Source: an uncultured bacterium
GTDB lineage: Bacteria; Cyanobacteriota; Vampirovibrionia; Gastranaerophilales; Gastranaerophilaceae
Direction: 5' to 3'
Length of the DNA: 64,000 bases
Assembly: GCA_902801985.1 (NCBI GenBank)
Contig: CADCKD010000003.1
Coordinates: forward strand, 1 to 64,000
The first letter of the stretch is position 1; each line of letters starts with the position of its first letter. Positions 44,946 to 53,418 of this stretch are shown piece after piece. A program made the position numbers and the translations under genes. The notes under the pieces were generated by a model. The model was not told where the DNA came from. It did no database searches and was given only the letters and a program-made list of their open reading frames with translations.

Positions 44946-45912
44946 TTTCTAAAAGCACTTTGAGGGTATCTTTTTCTTTATTCTTTTCAAATGCTTCCAG
45001 TGCTTTATCCATAGGGTATGTTGCTGATATTAGCGGTGTTAAATCTATTTTGCCCGAACTTAACATTCTCAGTGCAGGCGGGAATTGACCGCATCTTGAA
45101 CCTAGTACGGTAATTTCGTCAATAACTATCGGGGCAAGATTGAATTCTTTAGTTGCAGCAACGGTACTTTTCAAAACGAGAACCCCTCTTGGTTTTGTTA
45201 GGGCTAATGAAGTTTCAAATCCGGAAACTGAACCTGTTGCTTCTACAACTACATCATACTTCTTTTCGATTTTGAAATCTTGCAGCAAAGAAGTTTTTAC
45301 TCCTTGAACTTTTGCAATATCAAGTTTATTTTGATGTTTACCGACAAGGGTTACATCAAGATTTTGGGCATTGAGCGCAAGTGCCGTAATGAGTCCTAAT
45401 TTCCCATCGCCTAAGACAATTACCTTATCCATAGGTTTAATATGTAATTGCTCGTTTATCTCTAAAGCCGCGGCGAGGGGTTCTGTAAATACTGCTTGTT
45501 TGTCGGGTACGTTGTCAGGAACTTCAAATAATACTTCTGTCGGCATTGTAAAGTATTGCGCAAAGACACCGTCTTTTCTCCATATTCCAAGTGTGTGTCT
45601 GTTTGGACAATGGCGATAATTTTTCTTGGCACACCATTCGCAATTCAGTTCTTTGCAGCCGTAGCTGATTTCTGGTACGACTCTTTTTCCTATCAATGAT
45701 TTATCTGCTCCGTTGACTTCTTCTACTACTCCCACTGCTTCGTGCCCAAGGATACCGTCATAACCCATATAACCTTTTGTTATTTCGTAATCTGTGTTAC
45801 ATATACCTGCTAAAGTTACACGAACCAGTGCTTCCCCTTCTTTTGGTATTGGTTTTTCGTAGTCATTTACAAGTTTTAATTCATTATTTTTGTTAAATAT
45901 AAGTGCTTTCAT
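44938..45912 (-). CDS. Zinc-dependent medium-chain alcohol/polyol dehydrogenase
   Basis: 324 residues. The catalytic domain has GICNTDYEITKGYM (catalytic-zinc Cys), GHEAVGVVEE (His-Glu) and a structural-zinc Cys group in KELNCEWCAKKNYRHC. The Rossmann domain starts VIVLGDGKLGLITA. Substrates of such enzymes are sugars, polyols or threonine-type alcohols. The start is ATG 45912 with GGAG upstream, and the TTG 12 nt earlier is part of that site. It begins 1 nt after the binding-protein stop, so the two are co-expressed. Confidence 0.83.
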   Translation of the reverse strand: MKALIFNKNNELKLVNDYEKPIPKEGEALVRVTLAGICNTDYEITKGYMGYDGILGHEAVGVVEEVNGADKSLIGKRVVPEISYGCKELNCEWCAKKNYRHCPNRHTLGIWRKDGVFAQYFTMPTEVLFEVPDNVPDKQAVFTEPLAAALEINEQLHIKPMDKVIVLGDGKLGLITALALNAQNLDVTLVGKHQNKLDIAKVQGVKTSLLQDFKIEKKYDVVVEATGSVSGFETSLALTKPRGVLVLKSTVAATKEFNLAPIVIDEITVLGSRCGQFPPALRMLSSGKIDLTPLISATYPMDKALEAFEKNKEKDTLKVLLEIN

Positions 45913-45913
45913 A

Positions 45914-47098
45914 TTATTCTCCAATAGCTTTTAGTTCTTTGTTTAAATTATTTAAGATATTTTCTGTTGTATCTTTGTTTAGCAAAATGCTTTGTGTTGC
46001 AGCATTTACCAAATTATTTATCTCTTTTTGATTTTTTTGAGTTTTGAATGTCGGTTGCAATTTATTTAATTGCTTTGCGCTGATTACTCTTGCTTTTGAC
46101 ATCAAATCATTTTCATCATACTTTGTATAAAATTCATTATTTAACGCTTTTTTGTTTACCGCAAGTATATTTGTCTGTTTTGCAAGTTTTAATTGATTTT
46201 CTTCATTTGTGAGAAAAAGTGCAAATTTAAGGGCATCCTCTTTGTGTTTTGCCCTTAAAGGAATCACAAAATTCATCAAAGAAAAATCATTTTGCCCTAT
46301 GCTTCCTGTAAGCTGAGGTGCGACATCTGTTTGGTTGTATATTTGTGGAGCGTTTTCTTTAATCATATTAAGGAAATTTGCTCCGGCAGAAATTAGTGCA
46401 ATGTTTCCGGACATATATTTCTCTAATGCTTCCTGCAAGGTCATTGTTACGGTTTCTTTTGGAATTAAATCTTTTGAATATAGTTCTTTAAATAGCGTAA
46501 ATACATATTGTTTTTGCCTTTGCGGGTATTTATTTAATATTTTGAGCATAGTGTCGTTTTCTGTGATGTTTGGCAGGGTAATGTATGCATTTTTACTACG
46601 TATAGCGGGAGCTAAATCTGCCATTTGTTCGTACGTTTTTGGAACAGAGGATAGCAATTTTTTATTATAGATTGTTACTGCACTTGTTGCATACCAAGGA
46701 ATAGAGTATATTTTACCGTTGGTTTTTGTTGAGTTTATAATTTCTTGGTTAAACTGTTTAGTGTTCTCCTCATCTATTTCCCAAAGAGCACCTTTATTTG
46801 CGAGAGTTGAAGAAAAATCAGGATTTAAATTTACCAAATCCGGCGGGTTGTCGCTAAGAACAGAAGCAAGAGTCCTTTTTTCTCCTTCAGAGAATGGTAC
46901 ATCAACCCATTTGATTTTAATTTGTGGATTTTCTTTTTCAAAGTTTGAAATGACTTCATTCATATACGGTGCAAAGTCGCTCATTTGAAGAGTCCAAAAA
47001 ACGACTTCATTGTTTTGAAGTTTTGGTTTGAAAGCAAAAAATATCCCTGTGATTAGCAAAAATGTTATAAATATTGTAGTTAAAAATTTTTTATTCAT
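45914..47098 (-). CDS. Extracellular solute-binding protein (family 1, sugar-type)
   Basis: 394 residues with an N-terminal hydrophobic export segment (about 5-22) and no clear lipobox Cys. The family-1 fold is recognisable: VVFWTLQMSDF, FEKENPQIKIKWVDVPF, LVNLNPDFSSTLANKGALWEI, IPWYATSAVTIYNKKLL, and FVIPLRAKHKEDALKFALFLTNEENQ. It would bind a carbohydrate in the periplasm for an ABC importer, but no permease or ATPase lies next to it. The start at ATG 47098 has AGAGA upstream. Confidence 0.82.
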   Translation of the reverse strand: MNKKFLTTIFITFLLITGIFFAFKPKLQNNEVVFWTLQMSDFAPYMNEVISNFEKENPQIKIKWVDVPFSEGEKRTLASVLSDNPPDLVNLNPDFSSTLANKGALWEIDEENTKQFNQEIINSTKTNGKIYSIPWYATSAVTIYNKKLLSSVPKTYEQMADLAPAIRSKNAYITLPNITENDTMLKILNKYPQRQKQYVFTLFKELYSKDLIPKETVTMTLQEALEKYMSGNIALISAGANFLNMIKENAPQIYNQTDVAPQLTGSIGQNDFSLMNFVIPLRAKHKEDALKFALFLTNEENQLKLAKQTNILAVNKKALNNEFYTKYDENDLMSKARVISAKQLNKLQPTFKTQKNQKEINNLVNAATQSILLNKDTTENILNNLNKELKAIGE

Positions 47099-47110
47099 GA
47101 TTTCTCTTTT

Positions 47111-47187
47111 CGTCATTCAGAGGGGCAAAAATTCCTAAGATTCCACGCTTCGCTCTGAATGACGAAATTTTTGCCCCGAAGAATCTT
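47111..47187. repeat. Compound palindromic repeat with order A-B-C-A'-B'-C'
   Basis: A CGTCATTCAGAG (47111-47122), B GGGCAAAAATT (47123-47133) and C TAAGATTC (47136-47143) are followed by their reverse complements in the same order: A' 47153-47164, B' 47166-47176, C' 47180-47187. The inner GCGAAGCG-type core resembles interspersed intergenic repeats of many bacteria. The last arm runs into the stop codon of the GIY-YIG gene. Confidence 0.75.
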
Positions 47188-47476
47188 ATAATATTGTATC
47201 ATATAAATCATTCCAATCTTTATTAATATTCTCTATTAACTGGAGTTTATATTTCCTTGACTTCCCTTTTATATATTTTTCTCTATTTATCGCGGATTCT
47301 ATGCTGTTTGTAATTTCATAATATACTAATTTATGCAGTTTATATCTTTTAGTAAACCCTTCAATAACCTCATTTTTATGTTCCCATATTCTTTTTATCA
47401 GATTTGAAGTTACACCGGTATATAATGTTGTATTATTATGATTTGTAATTATATATACATAACCCAATTTTTCCAT
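47186..47476 (-). CDS. GIY-YIG family nuclease (UPF0213/YhbQ-like)
   Basis: The 96-residue protein is a single GIY-YIG domain: GYVYIITNHNNTTLYTGVTSNLIKRIWEHK (Tyr pair, Arg and His of the catalytic centre) and a later AINREKYIKGKSRKYKLQLIE with the metal-binding Glu. Stand-alone copies of this size occur widely and in variable numbers, with suggested roles in DNA processing. It is divergent from rarA, and its stop codon overlaps the palindromic repeat. No other mobile-element gene is present. Confidence 0.82.
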   Translation of the reverse strand: MEKLGYVYIITNHNNTTLYTGVTSNLIKRIWEHKNEVIEGFTKRYKLHKLVYYEITNSIESAINREKYIKGKSRKYKLQLIENINKDWNDLYDTIL

Positions 47477-47492
47477 ATATTTTTTTGTATAA

Positions 47493-47520
47493 TTGCTTTT
47501 ATATTTACCCCTGATATAAT
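47493..47520 (+). promoter_or_regulatory. Promoter of rarA, leaderless arrangement
   Basis: TTGCTT (47493-47498), 16 nt and TATAAT (47515-47520), then exactly 6 nt to the ATG at 47527. No Shine-Dalgarno is present. Confidence 0.6.
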
Positions 47521-47526
47521 TATACT

Positions 47527-48762
47527 ATGAATAACTTATTTACGGAACTTGAAAATCAAAATAAACAAATTCCTTTGGCAGAGATTCTCCGCCCAAAGAC
47601 GATTGAGGATTTTTTAGGTCAGAGTAATGTTATTTCGGAAAAAAGTCCGATTTTAAATTTGTTAAAGACAAACAGATTATTTTCGATGATATTTTGGGGT
47701 ACTCCCGGATGCGGCAAAACAACTCTCGCAAGACTTATTGCGACAAAAACTAATGCCAATTTCATAGAGATTTCCGCAGTAACTTCAGGTGTCAAAGATA
47801 TCAAAGATGCTGTTGAAAGGGCAAAAGAATCTTTGAGAGCAGGACAAAAGACAATTTTATTTATAGATGAAATTCACAGATATTCCAAAACTCAACAAGA
47901 TGCACTTTTACCTCATTTGGAGAATGGAACTTTGTTTTTGATTGGCTCAACGACTGAAAATCCGTCATTTCAAGTTGTTCCTGCTTTGTTATCAAGGGTT
48001 CAGGTTGTGAGGTTGAATTCTATTGACGATGAGAGTATGGCATCTATCATCAAACGTGGATTTCAATATTTGGCGACTCATTATTCTCAGATGGATTGTG
48101 AAGCAGGAGTGTTGGATTTTATCATAAATCTTGCCAGAGGAGATGCTAGATATGCTTTGAATATTGTTGAGAATGCATATTTTGCAAGTGATTTGAAAGA
48201 TGGTAAAAGAATTTTAACGGTAAAAATTATAGAAGAAATTTGTCAGCAGCATAATACCAGATATTCTGAGCAGGAACATTATGATTGTGCTTCTGCTTTT
48301 CAAAAGAGTTTGAGGGGAAGTGATCCTGATGCGGCTATTTACTACCTTGCAAAAATGTTGAAAGCCGGTGAAGATCCAAGGTTTATTGCAAGACGTTTGA
48401 TAGTTTGTGCTGCAGAAGATGTTGGGATGGCTGATCCAATGGCTGTTCAAATTGCTGTTAATGCTTATAAAGCGGTCGAACTAATTGGGCTTCCTGAGGG
48501 TAGAATTCCTCTTGCACAGGCTGTAATTTATGTAGCAAGGGCAAAAAAATCTAATGAGGCTGCTTGCGCAATTGATGAAGCTCTATCTGATATTGATTCG
48601 GGAAAAGATTTCCCACCTCCGATGCATTTAAGAGATTCGCATTATAAAGATGCGCAAAAGTATGGTTTTGGTGTTGGTTATGTTTACACACATAATGCTC
48701 CTGATGTTGAACAGCAATTTATGCCTGATGAACTTGTTGGAAGAAAATACACAAGGGGATAA
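47527..48762 (+). CDS. rarA: Replication-associated recombination protein A (RarA/MgsA AAA ATPase)
   Basis: 411 residues: LAEILRPKTIEDFLGQ at the N-terminus, Walker A GTPGCGKTT (58-66), Walker B LFIDEIHR near 117-124, sensor GSTTENPSFQV, then the tetramerisation region (GEDPRFIARRL, AEDVGMADPMA, LRDSHYKDAQKYG). RarA acts at stalled replication forks with single-strand binding protein and clamp-loader relatives. Length matches the family. Confidence 0.92.
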   Translation: MNNLFTELENQNKQIPLAEILRPKTIEDFLGQSNVISEKSPILNLLKTNRLFSMIFWGTPGCGKTTLARLIATKTNANFIEISAVTSGVKDIKDAVERAKESLRAGQKTILFIDEIHRYSKTQQDALLPHLENGTLFLIGSTTENPSFQVVPALLSRVQVVRLNSIDDESMASIIKRGFQYLATHYSQMDCEAGVLDFIINLARGDARYALNIVENAYFASDLKDGKRILTVKIIEEICQQHNTRYSEQEHYDCASAFQKSLRGSDPDAAIYYLAKMLKAGEDPRFIARRLIVCAAEDVGMADPMAVQIAVNAYKAVELIGLPEGRIPLAQAVIYVARAKKSNEAACAIDEALSDIDSGKDFPPPMHLRDSHYKDAQKYGFGVGYVYTHNAPDVEQQFMPDELVGRKYTRG

Positions 48763-49188
48763 AATAATTATTTCTGCTCTATGGTATAGATTATCTGCAA
48801 ATAATATGCTATAATATGCAAAATTCTGCAAAAATCAGTTGGTATTAAGAAAACGTACGGTCTTCAAACAAATTGTAACAATAATTTAACAAATAGAATA
48901 AAACATTAAAGTTTTATTTCGATAAAGCCGACTGAGTTCATGAGTAAAAGGTGACATGAACGAAAGGTAAGCATGAAAGTTAATGACGTTAGAGGTAAAC
49001 CGCGATAATTGCTAAAAAGTATGAGTACTTAACAATTCGTTACATACGTAAGATGCACGATATAATGGATTTTTAAATACTCAATATATACTTTTTAGAT
49101 ATTTTTTGTAAATTTTTAAATCTTAAAAGTTTTTATAACATTATAGTGAAATTTTGTATAGAAAAGTATAAAAAGAAAGGACAAAAAA
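48763..49188 (+). other. Long, possibly structured leader of the 907-residue gene
   Basis: 426 nt without a supportable gene. Hairpins include GTTCATG/CATGAAC (48936-48942 with 48955-48961) and a two-part stem AATTG...AAGTA-TGAG-TACTT...CAATT (49007-49037). A TATAAT lies at 49061-49066 and a ribosome site AAAGGA before 49189. It could be a cis-regulatory leader or a separate small RNA ending near 49080. No known riboswitch core was recognised. Confidence 0.4.
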
Positions 49189-51912
49189 ATGAGTGTAAAC
49201 AATGTGAGTGGTGCTCAACCGCAAAAGCCGGTAATTCCTGCTGAATTACAGGCGCAATTAGAAAAAGCAAAACCTGAGGAACGTCAAGGTATTTTTGCGA
49301 AGTTTTTGCAAGAGAATGCGAGTAATACGGAAGTATTTAACAATGTGCTTAGCTTCATGAAAGAAGAAGCTAAGGCTGAGGTGCAACAAGCACGTGCGGA
49401 TCAACATAAAAAAGATCTTGAAGAAATGGAGGCCGCTAAAGAAGCTTCTAAACAAGAGCAACGCAAAGCTGATTTGGCAAGCGGTGATAAAACAAAAGTT
49501 GCAGAAGCAACTGTAGCTCAGGCTCAGGACAACTTGGCAGAGGCTACGAGATTAGCTAATGAAAATCCTGAAGATAAAAAAATGCAAGAACAAAAAGCAA
49601 ATGCCGAAAAAGAATTAGCTCAAGCTAAACAAAATTATAAGGAATTGACTAATAACGATGGCGGTAGACTTGGTATTACAAGAGCCCGTGGTGAACAACT
49701 TGTTCAAGATGCATCTGGAGACGTATCAACAAGAAAAATTGATGATGCCTATGCTAGTTATAACTTGAGTGTACCAACTAGTGCCGGTGAAAAATGGTCA
49801 AAAGATGACGCACGTGAGGTTTTGAATAAGTTTACAAACAACACAGGTCATGATTTTGTGGTTAAAGACAAAGACGGTAATGAATTTACTATTACACAAG
49901 GTCAAACTGTTGAAGGAGACCAATTGAAAGCTCTTAAAAAACAAATAGATGCAGAGTATAAAGAAGCTGAAAAAGCTGCTAAGAAAATGCCAACTAAAGA
50001 AAATACAGAAAGAGCTCAAAGATTATATGAAGAAAGAGGTATGATCAGAGCCGCAGAATCAGGTAAAGGTATTGGCAGAGCCACAAGTACACACAATAAA
50101 AACGTAAAAGCAATTCAGAACTTGATTGATACACAAGTATTTTATACCGAAGCTGATAAACGCGGACATGAACAAGCCGCAAAAGCTCGTGGCGAGGAAA
50201 TAAGAGCAACTTTGGTTGAACCAAGAGATTTAAATGTTATTGGTCATTTGGTTGCTACCGCTAAAGATAAAATTGCAAATGCTCCTGAAGGTGAAAGAGC
50301 ATCGACAGAAGCTCTATGGGGAGAACTTGCGAATATGTGCGATGTCGACAAAGATGGAAATATCGTAGGTGAATACCCGGATCCTAATAAAGTTAAAAAT
50401 GCATTGATAGATATTACAGGTGGCGGTGCACAATTATCTATTTCAGAAATGAAAATTGTTGCAAAAGAAACAGGATGTTCAGACGGTGATATAAGACATG
50501 CATTTAGAGCTTATGGTTTTGAAGCTGAAAGACCAATTGGTAAGAAAATTCTAAATGGTTTGAAAGCTGCTGCACCGGCTGCTGTTATGACATTAGCATC
50601 TGTATTGCTTGCTAATAAGAAAACAGCAAAAGCAGAAGGGCATGCTCGTTCAGAAAATACCGTAAACTTCCACGCTGAAGATACTCAAACTGTAACAGGT
50701 CATAATACAACAACAACAATTACAAATAATGTTACCCCTGGAACAACTACATATACTGTTGACCCTAACACCGGTGAAATTTTAACTCATCAAACTGCAG
50801 GTTCTACGACTACTTCTTCAACTACTACGGATTCGCCGTTTGATGTAACTGCCAAGGCTTCAGTAAGTGGTACTGTAACAGCTGTTGCTGAATCTTCTGT
50901 CACAGCAATTGCAACTGCGGTAGCAAAAGGATCTCCATGGCTAGGTGGGGCATTAACAGCTTATGAGTTCATTAAGGGACTTGTAAAAACTCCATATGAA
51001 AAAGGCGTTGTTGATATGGCCGATACTTATAAATTAACTCATTATACAGATTTGTATAAAGGTGCTGATAATAAGAAAGTGGCTTCTCAAATTCAACAGA
51101 TGGTCGGCGGCTTGACGGGTGATAGAGATATGGATGCTAAAATTATTACGGCTGTATTAAAACAAGAAAGTGGGTCTCAGAACACAGTACTTGACAAACG
51201 TGAATTAGAGATGGCTTTGCAAGATTTAAGAGAAATTCAACGTAATTTCCAAAAGGTTAAACCTGCAGAGATTACTGAAATAGAAAAACCGGAACCTACA
51301 CCAACAACTGATCCAACACCGACAACTGATCCAACACCAAATACAAATTCGGATCCGGTAGTAGAAGATAAGTACTATGCAACCAGAACGGAAGAATTGG
51401 ATAAAAGAATTCCATGGAATAGACTAAATCAAAGCCCACACTACGTTGCAACAATGTACAAATTTATCGGACCTGATGGCCAAGAGTACAATATGCTTAG
51501 TGGCAGCGAATTGAATAGAAAAAATCACGCTTTATACCAAGATTTTGCAAATCATGTATATGGCAGAGCTGAAGATGATAACGTAAATAAAGATATTGAA
51601 AATAAAAATACGTACTTATATCCTAAGGTTATGAATTTGGGCAATGGCTGGAAGGCTGTGCTTGTCACTGATAATATGAAACTTGATTCTGGTGTTAATA
51701 AACCTAGAAGAAAAGGCAAAGGCAAAGGCAAAGCCCCACAAGCGACTAAAAGCAAAATGCGTACCAGCACTGTAGGCTCTGGATCAACTCGAGACGGCGT
51801 GGATAATACTGAAGGCCAAAACTATAGAAGTAGAAATGCCTCCGATGTAGATAATCATTTCCAAGATCAAGGGCGTAAAAAATCCTCGAAGACACTTAGT
51901 GGTGATAAGTAA
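49189..51912 (+). CDS. Large low-complexity/coiled-coil orphan protein
   Basis: 907 residues with no signal peptide. Residues 20-160 are highly charged helical coiled coil (Ala/Glu/Lys/Gln). Residues 160-455 are a mostly helical polar domain, 457-483 a hydrophobic Ala-rich helix (KAAAPAAVMTLASVLLA), and 490-550 a Thr/Ser-rich stretch with TTTTITNN. Near 560-590 there is an AVAESSVTAIATAVAKG helix, near 701-722 a short tandem PTPTTD repeat, and the C-terminal 60 residues are basic and Gly/Lys/Ser-rich (RRKGKGKGK). It matches no family I know. A structural, scaffold or secreted effector-like role is possible. It is a single-gene unit ending in a strong terminator. Confidence 0.7.
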   Translation: MSVNNVSGAQPQKPVIPAELQAQLEKAKPEERQGIFAKFLQENASNTEVFNNVLSFMKEEAKAEVQQARADQHKKDLEEMEAAKEASKQEQRKADLASGDKTKVAEATVAQAQDNLAEATRLANENPEDKKMQEQKANAEKELAQAKQNYKELTNNDGGRLGITRARGEQLVQDASGDVSTRKIDDAYASYNLSVPTSAGEKWSKDDAREVLNKFTNNTGHDFVVKDKDGNEFTITQGQTVEGDQLKALKKQIDAEYKEAEKAAKKMPTKENTERAQRLYEERGMIRAAESGKGIGRATSTHNKNVKAIQNLIDTQVFYTEADKRGHEQAAKARGEEIRATLVEPRDLNVIGHLVATAKDKIANAPEGERASTEALWGELANMCDVDKDGNIVGEYPDPNKVKNALIDITGGGAQLSISEMKIVAKETGCSDGDIRHAFRAYGFEAERPIGKKILNGLKAAAPAAVMTLASVLLANKKTAKAEGHARSENTVNFHAEDTQTVTGHNTTTTITNNVTPGTTTYTVDPNTGEILTHQTAGSTTTSSTTTDSPFDVTAKASVSGTVTAVAESSVTAIATAVAKGSPWLGGALTAYEFIKGLVKTPYEKGVVDMADTYKLTHYTDLYKGADNKKVASQIQQMVGGLTGDRDMDAKIITAVLKQESGSQNTVLDKRELEMALQDLREIQRNFQKVKPAEITEIEKPEPTPTTDPTPTTDPTPNTNSDPVVEDKYYATRTEELDKRIPWNRLNQSPHYVATMYKFIGPDGQEYNMLSGSELNRKNHALYQDFANHVYGRAEDDNVNKDIENKNTYLYPKVMNLGNGWKAVLVTDNMKLDSGVNKPRRKGKGKGKAPQATKSKMRTSTVGSGSTRDGVDNTEGQNYRSRNASDVDNHFQDQGRKKSSKTLSGDK

Positions 51913-51931
51913 TATACAGTAAATTATAAAG

Positions 51932-51965
51932 CAGACCTTGGAGTAAAATCCAAGGTCTGTTTTTT
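51932..51965 (+). terminator. Strong intrinsic terminator
   Basis: CAGACCTTGGA (51932-51942) pairs perfectly with TCCAAGGTCTG (51949-51959) over an AGTAAA-type loop, followed by six T (51960-51965). It ends the orphan gene. Confidence 0.9.
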
Positions 51966-52060
51966 GTTGATTAATTATCGCTATTTTGAACCTGGAAAAA
52001 TAATTCATCCCTAATGAGGGAGGATATAGGTGGGTGCTTATTATAGCAAATTTTATCCCA

Positions 52061-52099
52061 CCCCCACCTAACCTCCCCCTCAGGGGAGGAATACCAATT
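52061..52099. repeat. GC-rich intergenic repeat R1, copy 1
   Basis: A 39-nt unit beginning CCCCCACCTAACCTCC and ending GGAGGAATACCAATT. It contains a 7-bp hairpin, CCTCCCC/GGGGAGG. The second copy at 52390-52428 differs by one base. The unit stands out as much richer in C than the surrounding genome. Confidence 0.85.
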
Positions 52100-52103
52100 T
52101 CAT

Positions 52104-52136
52104 CCACCCCTCACCCTAGCCCTCTCCCACGGAGAG
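52104..52136. repeat. GC-rich intergenic repeat R2, copy 1
   Basis: The 33-nt unit starts CCACCCCTCACCCTAGCC and ends CCCACGGAGAG. It recurs unchanged at 52337-52369. CTCTCC...GGAGAG gives it a small hairpin. Confidence 0.85.
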
Positions 52137-52148
52137 AATGAAAATCAT

Positions 52149-52243
52149 GTCATTGCGAGCGGAGCGAAGCAATCCAGCTATTTTAAATCATTTTGTTTAA
52201 TTAGGATTGCCGCGTCGTTGCTACCTCTTCTTTTCGCAGTGAC
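52149..52243. repeat. Imperfect long inverted repeat R3 (REP-like)
   Basis: GTCATTGCG (52149-52157) and GCAATCC (52169-52175) face GGATTGC (52204-52210) and CGCAGTGAC (52235-52243, one mismatch). The core GCGGAGCGAAGC resembles the GCGAAGCG core of the repeat at 47111-47187. Confidence 0.7.
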
Positions 52244-52336
52244 AATAGTTCGTTCTCTCATAATGACGATTTGTATTATCCTCCCCTTATGAAGAAAAGA
52301 ATGAGCATGGGTGATAATTTTTCCATACAAAACATC

Positions 52337-52369
52337 CCACCCCTCACCCTAGCCCTCTCCCACGGAGAG
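52337..52369. repeat. GC-rich intergenic repeat R2, copy 2
   Basis: Identical to 52104-52136 and in the same orientation, 233 nt away. Confidence 0.85.
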
Positions 52370-52389
52370 GGAATACCAAAACACCCCAA

Positions 52390-52428
52390 CCCCCACCTAA
52401 CCTCCCCCGCAGGGGAGGAATACCAATT
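52390..52428. repeat. GC-rich intergenic repeat R1, copy 2
   Basis: One-base variant of 52061-52099 in the same orientation. With R2 it gives the order R1-R2-R3-R2-R1. Confidence 0.85.
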
Positions 52429-52485
52429 CTATTCAACATTTAGCTATGCATTTAATTCAGAAAAACCATTTTGTTCAAATGATAA

Positions 52486-53319
52486 TTAGCCCTGTAAAAG
52501 TTCTGACAATTTACCAAACGTTTCAATAGATAGCTTTTCCCCTCGGGTGTTTTCGTCTATTCCGAGTTCATTTAGTGATTTTATAACATTTTCTTTTGGA
52601 AAACCGGCATTTAGGAGGCAGTTTTTAATATTTTTACGTCTTTGGGCAAATCCTGCTTTTACTGTTTTTCTATAATGTGTATAATCTGTTAATTTTAGTC
52701 TTGGTTCTGTTTTTACATCAAGTTTGACAAGCGCTGAGTTAACTTTTGGTGCAGGGAAAAAGCTTTTTCTTCCGACAAGTTTTAATATTTTAACATCTGC
52801 CCAAAATTGAGAAAGTATTGTCAAAAGCCCATACTGTTTGCCTTGTGAATTCTCGTTTGCAACCATTCTACGGGCAACTTCTTCTTGCACCATAAGGATA
52901 ATATCTTTTATGTGTGCTCTGTTTTTATTATCTAAATCGTCAACTTCACCAAGCAAATGTGCAATAATCGGGCTTGTAATATAATATGGAATATTTGCTA
53001 CAACTTTTACCTTTTCTTCACAAAGCGATGATATATCTGTTTTCAAAATATCATTATGGATTATTTCTAGGTTTGGCGCATTTAATTTTTTTAATTCTTT
53101 TATTGCTTCTTCGTCAAGTTCTACTGCTATAACTTTTTTTGCGTGTTTAATCAGCTGTTCTGTTACAAAACCTACCCCCGGCCCTATTTCAAGAATGGTA
53201 TCTTCCGGAGAAATATTTGCAAACTCAATTATATCCTGGATAATTTCACCGTTAATAAGAAAATTTTGTCCAAGACGCTTTTTTGTTCTAAAGTATCTAG
53301 CCCGTTCAAAGTAGTTCAT
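52486..53319 (-). CDS. rsmA: 16S rRNA dimethyladenosine transferase RsmA (KsgA)
   Basis: 277 residues: KKRLGQNFLIN near 13-23, SAM-binding LEIGPGVGFVTEQL (43-56), ELDEEA near 68, and catalytic NIPYYITSP (110-118). A C-terminal helical domain with AQRRKNIKN follows. It dimethylates the two adjacent adenosines near the 3' end of 16S rRNA. A TATAAT box 7 nt upstream of the ATG and the lack of Shine-Dalgarno point to a leaderless transcript. Confidence 0.93.
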   Translation of the reverse strand: MNYFERARYFRTKKRLGQNFLINGEIIQDIIEFANISPEDTILEIGPGVGFVTEQLIKHAKKVIAVELDEEAIKELKKLNAPNLEIIHNDILKTDISSLCEEKVKVVANIPYYITSPIIAHLLGEVDDLDNKNRAHIKDIILMVQEEVARRMVANENSQGKQYGLLTILSQFWADVKILKLVGRKSFFPAPKVNSALVKLDVKTEPRLKLTDYTHYRKTVKAGFAQRRKNIKNCLLNAGFPKENVIKSLNELGIDENTRGEKLSIETFGKLSELLQG

Positions 53320-53326
53320 ATTACTA

Positions 53327-53332
53327 ATTATA
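53327..53332 (-). promoter_or_regulatory. -10 box of rsmA, leaderless arrangement
   Basis: TATAAT on the minus strand lies 7 nt before the ATG at 53319. The -35 region is poor. Confidence 0.45.
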
Positions 53333-53418
53333 ATACAATAAAAAGACGGATGTGTGAAAATATTTATTTGTTATTTTAATTGTTGTTATGGTATTATAGT
53401 CAAATAAAGGGATAATCG

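Noticed and set aside
50338-50380. DVDKDGNIVGEY in the orphan protein as an EF-hand calcium site
   Set aside because: The loop lacks Glu/Asp at position 12 and there is no partner EF-hand nearby, so calcium binding is not supported.
52271-52489. 72-codon open frame in the repeat island
   Set aside because: It is made of the R1/R2 repeat units translated through, with no ribosome site and Pro/Ser-rich low-complexity product.
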